From contig NZ_FPAB01000010.1 in the NCBI RefSeq assembly GCF_900116145.1, positions 105,030 through 169,029 on the forward strand: a DNA stretch of 64,000 nt, in the 5' to 3' direction. Position numbers and translations under genes: made by a program. The stretch comes from Streptomyces harbinensis (GTDB lineage: Bacteria > Actinomycetota > Actinomycetes > Streptomycetales > Streptomycetaceae). Shown piece after piece: positions 25,797 through 34,857 of this stretch (positions are counted from its first letter, which is position 1; the number at the start of each line of letters is the position of its first letter). Under the pieces are notes generated by a model, which was given only the letters and a program-made list of their open reading frames with translations, was not told where the DNA came from and ran no database searches.

Positions 25797-28700
25797 GTGG
25801 CTAAGGTCCGGGTATACGAGCTCGCCAAGGAGCTTGGAGTCGAAAGCAAGGTCGTCATGGCCAAGCTCCAAGAACTCGGTGAATTCGTCCGTTCGGCGTC
25901 CTCGACGATCGAGGCGCCGGTTGTCCGAAAACTGACCGACGCGCTCAGCGCGGGTTCCGGCAACGCCAGGAAGTCCGCGAAGCCCGGTGCGCCGGGCAGG
26001 AGTGTCCCCAAGCCGGGTGCCGCGCCCAAGCCGGGCGCCCCCGGTCCCCGTCCGGGTCCCGCCGCGCCCAAGCCGGGTGCGCAGGCCCCCAAGCCGGGCA
26101 GCGCCCCGCGGCCGGGTCCCACCCCGCCGCCGGCCGCCCCGAAGCCGGGTGCCAAGCCGGGCCCCGCGGCGCCCGAGTTCACCGCGCCGCCGAGCCCCGA
26201 GCCGGCGCCGCGTCCCACCGGCCAGCGTCCGGGCCCCGGTGGCCAGGGTGGCGCGGCCCCCAAGCCGGGCGCGCGTCCGGCCCCGAAGCCGGGTGCCGCG
26301 GCTCCCAAGCCGTCCGGTGCCAAGCCGGGTGGCGGCGCCGCCAAGCCGGGTGCCCCGAAGCCGGGCGCACGTCCGGCCGGTCCGCGCCCGGGCAACAACC
26401 CCTTCTCGACCGGTGGCTCCACGGGCATGGCCCGTCCGCAGGCCCCGCGTCCCGGCGGCGCGCCGCGCCCCGGCGGCCAGGGCCAGGGCGGTCCGCGTCC
26501 CGGTGGCGGCCAGCAGGGCGCGGCGGGTCCGCGTCCGCAGGCGCCCGGTGGCGGCCGTGCCACCCCGGGCAACATGCCCCGTCCGCAGGGTGCGGCCCCC
26601 GGTGGCCCGCGTCCCGGCGGCGGTAACCGTCCGAACCCCGGCATGATGCCGCAGCGTCCGGCGGCCGGCGGCCGTCCGGGCGGCGGTCCCGGTGGTCCCG
26701 GCGGCCGTGGCCAGGGCGGTCCCCGTCCCGGCGGCGGTGGCGGCTTCCGCGGTGGCGGCGGCGCCCGTCCGGGCGGTGCCGGCCGGCCCGGTGGCGGCGG
26801 CGGTTTCGCCGGCCGTCCCGGTGGTGGCGGCGGTGCCGGTGGCGGCGGCGGTTTCGCCGGCCGTCCGGGCTTCGGTGGCCGTCCCGGCGGTCCCGGTGGC
26901 CGTGGTGGCACGCAGGGCGCCTTCGGCCGCCCCGGCGGTCCGGCCCGGCGTGGCCGCAAGTCGAAGCGGCAGCGGCGCCAGGAGTACGAGGCCATGCAGG
27001 CCCCGTCGATCGGCGGCGTGATGCTGCCGCGCGGCAAGGGTGAGGCCATCCGGCTGTCGCGCGGTGCGTCCCTGACCGACTTCGCGGAGAAGATCAACGC
27101 CAACCCGGCGTCGCTGGTCCAGGTGATGTTCAACCTGGGCGAGATGGTCACCGCGACCCAGTCGGTCTCCGACGAGACCCTCCAGCTCCTCGGCGACGAG
27201 ATGAACTACACCGTTCAGATCGTCAGCCCCGAGGAGGAGGACCGCGAGCTGCTCGAATCGTTCGACATCGAGTTCGGTGAGGACGAGGGCGGCGAAGAGG
27301 CCCTGGTCAAGCGGCCGCCGGTGGTGACCGTCATGGGTCACGTCGACCACGGCAAGACGCGTCTGCTGGACGCGATCCGCAAGACCAACGTCATCGAGGG
27401 CGAAGCCGGCGGCATCACCCAGCACATCGGTGCGTACCAGGTCTCCACCGAGGTCAACGGCGACGACCGCAAGATCACCTTCATCGACACCCCGGGTCAC
27501 GAGGCGTTCACCGCCATGCGTGCCCGTGGTGCGAAGTCGACCGACATCGCGATCCTGGTGGTCGCCGCCAACGACGGTGTGATGCCGCAGACGGTGGAGG
27601 CGCTCAACCACGCCAAGGCCGCCGAGGTGCCGATCGTCGTCGCGGTCAACAAGATCGACGTCGAGGGCGCGGACCCGACCAAGGTGCGCGGTCAGCTGAC
27701 CGAGTACGGCCTGGTCGCGGAGGAGTACGGCGGCGAGACCATGTTCGTCGACATCTCCGCCAAGCAGGGCACCAACATCGACGGGCTGCTGGAGGCCGTG
27801 ATCCTCACGGCCGACGCCGCCCTCGACCTGCGGGCCAACCCCGGTCAGGACGCCCAGGGCATCGCCATCGAGGCCCACCTGGACCGCGGTCGCGGTGCGG
27901 TGGCCACGGTGCTCGTCCAGCGCGGCACGCTGCGCGTCGGCGACACGATGGTGGCGGGCGACGCGTACGGCCGGGTGCGGGCGATGCTGGACGACTCCGG
28001 CAAGAACGTCTACGAGGCCGGTCCGTCCACGCCCGTCCTGGTGCAGGGTCTGACCAACGTGCCGGGCGCCGGCGACAACTTCCTGGTGGTCGGCGAGGAC
28101 CGTACCGCCCGGCAGATCGCCGAGAAGCGGGCGGCGCGGGAGCGCAACGCGGCCTTCGCCAAGCGCGTCCGCAGGGTGTCGCTGGAGGACCTGGACAAGG
28201 TGCTCAAGGAAGGCGAGATCCAGCAGCTCAACCTCATCATCAAGGGCGACGCGTCCGGTTCGGTCGAGGCCCTGGAGTCCTCGCTGCTCCAGCTGGACGT
28301 CGGCGAGGGTGTGGACCTGCGGGTCCTGCACCGCGGGGTGGGTGCGGTCACCGAGACCGACATCGACCTGGCGGCCGGCTCGGACGCCATCATCATCGGC
28401 TTCAACGTGCGCGCCGAGGGGCGTGCCACGCAGGCGGCCGAGCGTGAGGGCGTGGACGTCCGGTACTACTCGGTCATCTACCAGGCGATCGAGGAGATCG
28501 AGGCGGCCCTGAAGGGTCTGCTGAAGCCGGAGTACGAAGAGGTCGAGCTGGGCACCGCGGAGATCCGCGAGGTCTTCCGCTCCTCCAAGCTGGGCAACAT
28601 CGCGGGTGTCATCATCCGCTCCGGCGAGGTCAGGCGGAACACCAAGGCGCGGCTGCTGCGCGATGGCCGGGTCGTGGCGGAGAACCTCAACATCGAGGGT

Positions 28701-28835
28701 CTGCGCCGCTTCAAGGACGACGTCACCGAGATCCGCGAAGGCTTCGAGGGTGGTATCAACCTCGGGAACTTCAACGACATCAAGATCGACGACGTCATCG
28801 CGACCTACGAGATGCGGGAGAAGCCGCGCGTCTAG
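25797..28835 (+). CDS. infB: Translation initiation factor IF-2
   Basis: GTPase delivering initiator tRNA to the ribosome; 1012 residues, long as in other actinomycetes. Residues 1-50 form the IF2_N helix domain (KVRVYELAKELGVESKVVMAKLQ). About 60-390 is a Pro/Gly/Ala/Lys/Arg low-complexity region with many PKPGA-type repeats. The G domain starts near 512 with GHVDHGKT, followed by DTPGHEAF and NKID. Domains II-IV complete the C-terminus. The GTG at 25797 has TAAGGAG just upstream. Confidence 0.97.
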   Translation: MAKVRVYELAKELGVESKVVMAKLQELGEFVRSASSTIEAPVVRKLTDALSAGSGNARKSAKPGAPGRSVPKPGAAPKPGAPGPRPGPAAPKPGAQAPKPGSAPRPGPTPPPAAPKPGAKPGPAAPEFTAPPSPEPAPRPTGQRPGPGGQGGAAPKPGARPAPKPGAAAPKPSGAKPGGGAAKPGAPKPGARPAGPRPGNNPFSTGGSTGMARPQAPRPGGAPRPGGQGQGGPRPGGGQQGAAGPRPQAPGGGRATPGNMPRPQGAAPGGPRPGGGNRPNPGMMPQRPAAGGRPGGGPGGPGGRGQGGPRPGGGGGFRGGGGARPGGAGRPGGGGGFAGRPGGGGGAGGGGGFAGRPGFGGRPGGPGGRGGTQGAFGRPGGPARRGRKSKRQRRQEYEAMQAPSIGGVMLPRGKGEAIRLSRGASLTDFAEKINANPASLVQVMFNLGEMVTATQSVSDETLQLLGDEMNYTVQIVSPEEEDRELLESFDIEFGEDEGGEEALVKRPPVVTVMGHVDHGKTRLLDAIRKTNVIEGEAGGITQHIGAYQVSTEVNGDDRKITFIDTPGHEAFTAMRARGAKSTDIAILVVAANDGVMPQTVEALNHAKAAEVPIVVAVNKIDVEGADPTKVRGQLTEYGLVAEEYGGETMFVDISAKQGTNIDGLLEAVILTADAALDLRANPGQDAQGIAIEAHLDRGRGAVATVLVQRGTLRVGDTMVAGDAYGRVRAMLDDSGKNVYEAGPSTPVLVQGLTNVPGAGDNFLVVGEDRTARQIAEKRAARERNAAFAKRVRRVSLEDLDKVLKEGEIQQLNLIIKGDASGSVEALESSLLQLDVGEGVDLRVLHRGVGAVTETDIDLAAGSDAIIIGFNVRAEGRATQAAEREGVDVRYYSVIYQAIEEIEAALKGLLKPEYEEVELGTAEIREVFRSSKLGNIAGVIIRSGEVRRNTKARLLRDGRVVAENLNIEGLRRFKDDVTEIREGFEGGINLGNFNDIKIDDVIATYEMREKPRV

Positions 28836-28842
28836 CGCGGTG

Positions 28843-28892
28843 GGCCGGGGCCGGTCGGCGGGGTGGGAAAACTCCGTCGATCGGCCCCGGCC
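28843..28892 (+). terminator. infB: Long hairpin after infB
   Basis: GGCCGGGGCCG (28843-28853) pairs perfectly with CGGCCCCGGCC (28882-28892), and the stem extends inward with a few wobble pairs to a loop of about 10 nt. It begins 8 bp after the infB stop and ends 21 bp before the DUF503 gene, so it may terminate or attenuate within the operon. Confidence 0.65.
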
Positions 28893-28913
28893 GTTCCCGT
28901 TACGATCATCAGC

Positions 28914-29210
28914 ATGTATACCGGGACGTTGTCCTTCGACCTGCTGCTGGGGGACGTGCACTCCCTCAAGCAGAAGCGCTCGGTCGTCCGGCCCATCGTG
29001 GCCGAGCTCCAGCGCAAGTACGCGGTGAGCGCCGCCGAGGTCGGCGAGCAGGACCTCTACCGCCGGGCCCGGATCGGCCTGGCCGCCGTCTCCGGGGACC
29101 ACGGGCATCTGTCCGGGCTCCTGGACGACTGCGAACGGCTGGTGGCCGGCCGCCCCGAGGTGGAACTGCTGTCCGTGCGGCGGCGGATCCACGGCGATCA
29201 CGACGAATAG
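28914..29210 (+). CDS. DUF503 family protein
   Basis: 98 residues. The start MYTGTLSFDLLLGDVHSLKQKRSVVRPI and the VAAVSGD-like middle are the DUF503 signature; these small alpha/beta proteins are regularly encoded between infB and rbfA. Biochemical role unknown; the neighbourhood suggests a link to ribosome function. The ATG at 28914 was chosen because the conserved domain begins there. Confidence 0.9.
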   Translation: MYTGTLSFDLLLGDVHSLKQKRSVVRPIVAELQRKYAVSAAEVGEQDLYRRARIGLAAVSGDHGHLSGLLDDCERLVAGRPEVELLSVRRRIHGDHDE

Positions 29211-29248
29211 CGAAAAGCAAGCCGAACGGCAGGCAAGGAGAAGGACCA

Positions 29249-29770
29249 GTGGCCGACAAGGCGCGCGCGAAGAGGCTGGCGGACCTCATCCGCGAGGTGA
29301 TCGCCGAGAAGCTGCACCGGGGCATCAAGGACCCCCGGCTCGGCACCCGGGTCACCATCACCGACACCCGGGTCACCGGCGATCTGCGGGAAGCCACCGT
29401 CTTCTACACCGTGTACGGGGACGAGAGCGACCGCGAGGAGGTCGCCGCCGGGCTGCGCAGCGCCAAGGGCGTCCTGCGCGCGGCGGTCGGCGCGGCGGCC
29501 GGGGTCAAGCACACCCCGAGCCTGGAGTTCGTCCCCGACGCGCTGCCGGAGACCACCCGCAACCTGGAGGACCTGTTCGACCGGGCCCGGGAGCGGGACG
29601 AGGAGGTACGCCGTACCTCCGCCGGGGCGCAGTATGCCGGCGGGGCCGACCCGTACCGCGAGGACAGCGCCGACCGCGAGGACGGCGCAGGCAGCACGGA
29701 GACCCGGGACGGCGCGGACACCGAGGGCACCGGGACCACCGGGAGCACCGAGGACCGTACCGACCGATGA
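29249..29770 (+). CDS. rbfA: Ribosome-binding factor A
   Basis: Late 30S assembly factor. 173 residues: the KH-like RbfA domain spans 1-115 (RAKRLADLIREVIAEKL, KDPRLGTRVTITDTRVTGDLREATVFYTVYG, PSLEFVPD). A long Asp/Glu/Gly/Thr-rich tail follows, which most homologues outside actinobacteria lack. GTG start with AAGGAGAAGGA upstream. The stop overlaps truB (ATGA). Confidence 0.95.
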   Translation: MADKARAKRLADLIREVIAEKLHRGIKDPRLGTRVTITDTRVTGDLREATVFYTVYGDESDREEVAAGLRSAKGVLRAAVGAAAGVKHTPSLEFVPDALPETTRNLEDLFDRARERDEEVRRTSAGAQYAGGADPYREDSADREDGAGSTETRDGADTEGTGTTGSTEDRTDR

Positions 29771-30699
29771 GCAAAGCCAGCGGTGGCCCGGACGGGATCG
29801 TCGTCGTCGACAAACCCGCCGGGCACACCTCGCACGACGTGGTGGCGCAGCTGCGCGGCATCGCCCGTACCCGTCGCGTCGGGCACGCCGGGACCCTGGA
29901 CCCGATGGCCACCGGCGTCCTGGTGCTGGGGCTGGGCCAGGCCACCAAGCTCCTCGGGCATCTGGCGCTCACCGAGAAGGAGTACCTGGGCGTCATCCGG
30001 CTCGGCCAGAACACGGTCACCGACGACGCCGAGGGCGAGTTCACCGGCGGCGCGGGCGCACCCGGCGTGGACCGGGCCGCCCTGGACGCCGCGGTGGCGG
30101 CGCTGACCGGCGACATCCTCCAGGTCCCCGCCAGCGTCAGCGCCATCAAGGTCGACGGCAAGCGGTCCTACAAGCGGGTCAGGGAGGGCGAGGACGTCGC
30201 CCTCCCCGCGCGGCCGGTGACGGTGCGCTCCTTCGACGTGCACCAGGTGAGCGCGGCGGTGGCCGAGGACGGCACCCCCGTCACCGACGTCACCGTGGGC
30301 GTGGTGTGCTCCTCCGGGACGTACATCCGGGCGCTGGCCCGCGACCTGGGCGCGGCGCTGGGCACCGGCGGCCATCTGACGGCGCTGCGCCGCACCCGGG
30401 TCGGGCCGTACGGCCTGGCCGGGCCCGGCGGCGCCCGCACCCTGGACGCGCTGCGCGCCGAGCTGACCGTGCTGCCGCTGGCGGACGCCGCCGCGGCGGC
30501 GTTCCCGCGCTGGGACGTGGACGAGCGGCAGGCGCGCCTCATCGGCAACGGGGTGCGCATCGCGGCGACCGGGCTGCCGGACGGGCCGGTGGCGGTGTTC
30601 GGTCCGCAGGGCGATCTGGTGGCGCTGATCGACGCGGCGGGGGACGCGCGGGCCAAGAGCCTCGCGGTGTTCGCCGCCCCGGCGGCCTCCCCGTCGTGA
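29767..30699 (+). CDS. truB: tRNA pseudouridine-55 synthase
   Basis: Makes pseudouridine 55 in the T loop of tRNAs; 310 residues. GIVVVDKPAGHTSHDVV opens the domain. The catalytic Asp is in RVGHAGTLDPMATGVL, near residue 43. KRSYKRVREGE and SSGTYIRALARDLG follow, and the C-terminus has the actinobacterial TruB_C extension. The start overlaps rbfA. Confidence 0.96.
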   Translation: MSKASGGPDGIVVVDKPAGHTSHDVVAQLRGIARTRRVGHAGTLDPMATGVLVLGLGQATKLLGHLALTEKEYLGVIRLGQNTVTDDAEGEFTGGAGAPGVDRAALDAAVAALTGDILQVPASVSAIKVDGKRSYKRVREGEDVALPARPVTVRSFDVHQVSAAVAEDGTPVTDVTVGVVCSSGTYIRALARDLGAALGTGGHLTALRRTRVGPYGLAGPGGARTLDALRAELTVLPLADAAAAAFPRWDVDERQARLIGNGVRIAATGLPDGPVAVFGPQGDLVALIDAAGDARAKSLAVFAAPAASPS

Positions 30700-30791
30700 G
30701 GGCCCCGACCGGTGGCCGGGTACCTTGGAGCCGCGGCGGGCCACCGCATGGGCCCATCGGAATCCGCGAGAATCGGCGAGGAGCGTAAACG

Positions 30792-31739
30792 GTGCAGCGC
30801 TGGCGTGGCATGGCGGAGATCCCCGGTGACTGGGGGCGCAGTGTCGTCACCATCGGGTCGTACGACGGCGTGCACCTCGGTCACCAGCTGATCATCGGCA
30901 AGGCGGTGGAGCGGGCCCGGGAGCTGGGCGTCCCCGCGGTGGTCATCACCTTCGACCCGCATCCGACGGAGGTGATCCGGCCCGGCAGCCAGCCCGCGCT
31001 GCTGGCCCCGCACCGGCGGCGTGCCGAGCTGATGGCGGAGCTGGGGGTGGACGCCGTGCTGGTGCTGCCGTTCACCAAGGAACTCTCCCAGCTCTCCCCG
31101 GCGGAGTTCGTGGTGAAGGTGCTGGTGGAGAAGTTGCACGCGGTGTCCGTGGTGGAGGGGCCGAACTTCCAGTTCGGGCACCGGGCGGCGGGCAGCGTGG
31201 CGACACTGGCCGAACTGGGCGAGAGCTACGGCTTCGACGTCCGGGTCATCGATCTGTACGTGCGCGGCGAGGTCGGCGAGGGCGAGGCGTTCTCGTCCTC
31301 GCTGGCGCGCCGGCTGATCGCCGCGGGCGACGTGGCGGGCGCGGCGGCGGTGCTGGGGCGCCCGCACCGGGTGGAGGGCGAAGTGGTGCACGGCGCGGCG
31401 CGCGGCCGTGACCTGGGCATCCCGACCGCGAACCTGGACGTCGTGCCGGGCTCGGCGATCCCGGCGGACGGGGTGTACGCGGGCTGGCTGACGGCGGGCG
31501 AGGAGCGCTGGGCTGCGGCCATCTCGATCGGCACCAATCCGCAGTTCGAGGGCACCGTCCGGTCGGTCGAGGCGCATGTGGTGGACCGCACCGATCTGGA
31601 CCTGTACGGGCAGTGGGTGGCCGTGGACTTCCACTCCTTCGTGCGCGGCCAGGAGACCTTCCCGAGCCTGGACGCCTTCCTGGCGCGGCTGGAGGAGGAC
31701 AAGCAGCGGGTGCGGGAACTGCCGCCGCCCCCGCGGTGA
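30792..31739 (+). CDS. ribF: Bifunctional riboflavin kinase/FAD synthetase
   Basis: Converts riboflavin to FMN and FMN to FAD; 315 residues. N-terminal FAD synthetase domain (1-185) with the nucleotidyltransferase motif GSYDGVHLGHQ near 22-32, plus FQFGHRAAG and SSLARRLIAAGDV. C-terminal flavokinase domain with GRDLGIPTANL and SIGTNPQF. GTG start at 30792. Last gene of the rimP-ribF block, convergent with the ESX ATPase gene. Confidence 0.95.
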   Translation: MQRWRGMAEIPGDWGRSVVTIGSYDGVHLGHQLIIGKAVERARELGVPAVVITFDPHPTEVIRPGSQPALLAPHRRRAELMAELGVDAVLVLPFTKELSQLSPAEFVVKVLVEKLHAVSVVEGPNFQFGHRAAGSVATLAELGESYGFDVRVIDLYVRGEVGEGEAFSSSLARRLIAAGDVAGAAAVLGRPHRVEGEVVHGAARGRDLGIPTANLDVVPGSAIPADGVYAGWLTAGEERWAAAISIGTNPQFEGTVRSVEAHVVDRTDLDLYGQWVAVDFHSFVRGQETFPSLDAFLARLEEDKQRVRELPPPPR

Positions 31740-31783
31740 GCGGTACGGCGGGCGGGTGACCGCCCCGCCCATCGCAGCGACAC

Positions 31784-31830
31784 GACGACGGCCGCCGCCG
31801 GTCCCTCACGGACCGGCGGCGGCCGTCGTC
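31784..31830. terminator. Bidirectional hairpin terminator between ribF and the EspI-like gene
   Basis: A perfect 21-bp stem (31784-31804 with 31810-31830) with loop CTCAC lies between two convergent genes and ends 6 bp from the downstream gene's stop codon. It should stop transcription from both sides and marks the boundary between the translation block and the ESX locus. Confidence 0.85.
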
Positions 31831-31835
31831 CTGCG

Positions 31836-34604
31836 TCAGCGCTGCGGCGGCGGGGGCCCGCCCCACCCGCCGGGCTGCTGCGGGAAGCCGTAGCCCGGGT
31901 GTTGCGGCTGCTGGGGCTGCTGGGGCGGGTAGCCGTACCCGGGCGGCTGCTGCTGGTGCGGCGGTGGGTACCCGTACCCCTGTGGCGGCTGGCCGGGAAC
32001 CTGGCCCTGGCCGGGCAGCGGCGGCGCCATGTGCGGCGGCAGCCCGCCGTCCTGGGTCCACAGCCCCTGCTGCTGCTGGGCGCGGACGAAGTCCTCGGCG
32101 ATCAGCGCGGCGAGATCGAAGTACGCCTGCCGGGTCTTGGGCCGCATCAGGTCCAGGTCCAGTTCGGCGCCGGCCGCCAAGTGCTCGTCGAACGGGGCGA
32201 CGACCACGCCGCGGCAGCGGGTCTCGAAGTGGGCCACGATGTCCTCGACCTTCACCAGCCGGCCGGTCTCCCGCACTCCGGAGATGACCGTGACGCTGCG
32301 CTGCACCAGCTCGCCGTAGCCGTGGGCGGCGAGCCAGTCGAGGGTGGTGCTGGCGCTGCTGGCGCCATCCACCGAGGGCGTCGAGACGATGATCAGCTGA
32401 TCGGCGAGATCGAGGACGCCGCGCATCGCGCTGTAGAGCAGGCCGGTACCCGAGTCGGTCAGGATGATCGGGTACTGCTTGCCGAGCACGTCGATGACGC
32501 GGCGGTAGTCCTCGTCGTTGAACGTGGTGGAGATCGCCGGGTCCACGTCGTTGGCGAGGATCTCCAGACCGGAGGGCGCCTGCGAGGTGAACCGGCGGAT
32601 GTCCATGTAGCTGTTGAGGTACGGGATCGCCCCCACCAGATCGCGGATCGTGGCACCGGTCTCGCGGCGCACCCGGCGGCCGAGCGTACCGGCGTCCGGG
32701 TTGGCGTCGATCGCGATCACCTTGTCCTGCCGCTCACTGGCCAGCGTGGCGCCGAGGGCGGTGGTCGTGGTGGTCTTGCCGACGCCGCCCTTGAGACTGA
32801 TCACGGCGATCCGGTAGCAGGACAGCACGGGGGTGCGGATGACATCCAGCTTGCGCTGCCGCTCCGCCTCCGCCGCCTTGCCGCCGATCCGGAACCGGGA
32901 GCCCGCCTTGGAAGCGGGCTGGGAACGCTGCTTGTTGCGGCGCTTGTCCTGGAGCAGCCGGTCGGAGGACAGCTCGACGGAGGCCGTGTAGCCGAGCGCG
33001 CCGGGCTGGGCCCCCTCGTACGGCTGCGCGCCGGGCCAGCCCGCCGCGGCCCGGGGGTCCTGCGCCGGCTGCTGGCCCTGGGGCTGCGATGGCTGCCCCT
33101 GGTGGGCCTGCGGGTGCGGTCCCGGCTGCTGCGGTGGGGCGAACTGCGGACCGCCCGGCTGACCGTACGGCGGCGGCCCGGCGGGGCGGTCGCTCTGGTC
33201 GTCCTGGCCGGGCGACGGCGCCTGCGGATGGTGCGCGTACGGGGCCCCGGGCTGCGGCTGCGGGTAGGGCTGCCCGGGGGCGGGCTGGTGCGGGTACGCC
33301 GGGGCGGCGGGCGGCTGCTGCGGCGTCGGCTGCGCGTGCGGAGGGTGAACGCCGCCCGGTCCCGGCTGACCCGGCACGCCGGGCTGACCCGGCTGCGGGT
33401 ACGGGGCGTGGGCGGCGGGGCCTGGCCCGCCGTGCTCCGGGGCACCCGGGTACGGCGCGGGCGGCGGCGGGCTCTGCACCGGCCCGCCCGGCCCCTGGCC
33501 CGGCTGCGGCTGCGGGTACGGCGCGACGGGCCCGGCCGCCGGCGGTCCGGCCACCGGCGGCTGCGGCGCGGCGGCGGGCGGCGCGTACGGCGCAGCGGGC
33601 GGGGGCGCGGGCGTGGCCGCCTGCTCCGGTTGCGCCGCCTGCTGCTGGAAGGCCGGCGGTACGGCGTCCTGCGGTTCGTCCTGCTGCGGGTCCTCGTCGG
33701 CCGGCTCCGCGTCCCCGCCCTGCGGACTCTCCTCCGCCTCCTCCGGAGCCGGAATCGGCGTCTCGGGCTCCGCGCGGGCGAACTCGACCCGGACGGGCGG
33801 CTGCTCCTGCGCGAAGTCCGCCGCACCCTTGGGAGTGAAGACGAATGTGGCGTCCGACGCGGGCGCGGCATCACCGGGGGCCGCGGGCGCGGCGTCGGCC
33901 GGTTCGTCCGGCCCGGGAGCTGCGGCCGTGTCGGTGGACGCGGCGGAAGCTTCCGTGGCCCGGTTCCCGCCGGCCGCGTCCTCCTTCTCATCCCGCGCTC
34001 CGGCGGCCTCCTCCGGTTCGCCGGCCCCGGCCGGTGCCGAAGGCGGTGCCCCGGCCGGCGTCGGCGGCTTGATCTGGAAGTCCGGCGGCAGCGGCGGCAG
34101 TCCACCCGGCGGCGCGGCCGGTGGCACCGGCGGTACGGCGCCGGGCCCGGCGGCCGGCGCGGGCTGCTGCGGCGGGCGCTGCTCCCGTACGGCCTTGCGC
34201 ACCGCGGCGGCGGAGAACTGGAGCGTGGTGCTGTTCAGGCCCTCACCCTCCTCGCGCGGCGAGGGCGGCTGCTGCGGGGCCGGCGCGGGCGGCGGCACCG
34301 GCACATCCTGCGGGTGCAACTCGGGAACCGGCCCCCGGTCGGCGGCCGGTGGGGCGGCCGGCGGAGGAACGGCGTCCTGCGGCGGAGCAGGCGGCGCGGC
34401 GGGCGGCGGCACCGGGGGACCACCCACCGGCGGAGCGGACGGCACGGACGCCGCGGCACCCCCCGAGTACCAGGCGGGAGGCGTGTAGTCGATGGTGAAC
34501 TGCCCGGTGGTCTCCGTCTCCTCCTCAAGCAGTTCCTCGTCGGGCCGTTCGTCGGGGACGGAGCTGTCCTCCCCGGTGCGAACCTTGTCCCGATCGGTGT
34601 TCAC
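31836..34604 (-). CDS. EspI-like MinD/ParA ATPase of the ESX locus
   Basis: 922 residues. An acidic start is followed by a very long Pro/Ala/Gln-rich disordered region (about 35-560) and a MinD/ParA-type ATPase domain (about 595-850). The deviant Walker A LKGGVGKTTTT has its Lys at 610, followed by VIAIDANPDAGTLG and IILTDSGTG. A second Pro/Gln/Gly-rich tail closes the protein. This layout is that of EspI, an accessory ATPase of mycobacterial ESX systems, and genes of this type sit beside streptomycete ESX loci. TAGGCT on the minus strand (34751-34746) is a possible -10 element. Confidence 0.85.
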   Translation of the reverse strand: MNTDRDKVRTGEDSSVPDERPDEELLEEETETTGQFTIDYTPPAWYSGGAAASVPSAPPVGGPPVPPPAAPPAPPQDAVPPPAAPPAADRGPVPELHPQDVPVPPPAPAPQQPPSPREEGEGLNSTTLQFSAAAVRKAVREQRPPQQPAPAAGPGAVPPVPPAAPPGGLPPLPPDFQIKPPTPAGAPPSAPAGAGEPEEAAGARDEKEDAAGGNRATEASAASTDTAAAPGPDEPADAAPAAPGDAAPASDATFVFTPKGAADFAQEQPPVRVEFARAEPETPIPAPEEAEESPQGGDAEPADEDPQQDEPQDAVPPAFQQQAAQPEQAATPAPPPAAPYAPPAAAPQPPVAGPPAAGPVAPYPQPQPGQGPGGPVQSPPPPAPYPGAPEHGGPGPAAHAPYPQPGQPGVPGQPGPGGVHPPHAQPTPQQPPAAPAYPHQPAPGQPYPQPQPGAPYAHHPQAPSPGQDDQSDRPAGPPPYGQPGGPQFAPPQQPGPHPQAHQGQPSQPQGQQPAQDPRAAAGWPGAQPYEGAQPGALGYTASVELSSDRLLQDKRRNKQRSQPASKAGSRFRIGGKAAEAERQRKLDVIRTPVLSCYRIAVISLKGGVGKTTTTTALGATLASERQDKVIAIDANPDAGTLGRRVRRETGATIRDLVGAIPYLNSYMDIRRFTSQAPSGLEILANDVDPAISTTFNDEDYRRVIDVLGKQYPIILTDSGTGLLYSAMRGVLDLADQLIIVSTPSVDGASSASTTLDWLAAHGYGELVQRSVTVISGVRETGRLVKVEDIVAHFETRCRGVVVAPFDEHLAAGAELDLDLMRPKTRQAYFDLAALIAEDFVRAQQQQGLWTQDGGLPPHMAPPLPGQGQVPGQPPQGYGYPPPHQQQPPGYGYPPQQPQQPQHPGYGFPQQPGGWGGPPPPQR

Positions 34605-34798
34605 GACGCCTCCCGCTGCTGGTATTGCTTTCTGGCCCGGGCATCATGGGACCGTTACGCGGATGACGGACCTGAGCCCCCGTGCGGTTCCCTCGGCATG
34701 GACCGGGGTGAGTGGCCTCTCGGCGCGCACGCCGCGACCGCATCCAGCCTAATCACCATAGCGGCGGTAACCGCACCCTCCCCGCGAAGGCTTCGCTC

Positions 34799-34823
34799 AT
34801 CACACCGGTCAAACCGGCGTGAT
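34799..34823 (-). terminator. Hairpin after the minus-strand ESX accessory operon
   Basis: ATCACACCGGT (34799-34809) pairs with ACCGGCGTGAT (34813-34823) in 10 of 11 positions around loop CAA. It lies 35 bp beyond the stop of the 315-aa gene and is a likely terminator for the eccE operon. Confidence 0.6.
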
Positions 34824-34857
34824 ACGGACAGGGGTGCGGCCGGCCGTCCGAGCCCGG

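Noticed and set aside
26000..26950. CRISPR-like or VNTR-like repeats
   Set aside because: The repetition is the coding sequence of Pro/Gly/Lys/Arg repeats in the N-terminal part of IF-2; no regular repeat-spacer structure.
25086..29201. A 1371-residue open frame on the minus strand across infB and nusA
   Set aside because: It is antisense to infB, which has all IF-2 motifs and a good start. Its Thr/Arg/Gly-rich repeats are just the complement of the low-complexity IF-2 region.
31836..34604. Plasmid or chromosome partition ParA
   Set aside because: Although the ATPase domain is MinD/ParA-like, no parB or parS-like sites are seen. The long Pro-rich N-terminus and ESX neighbours fit EspI better.
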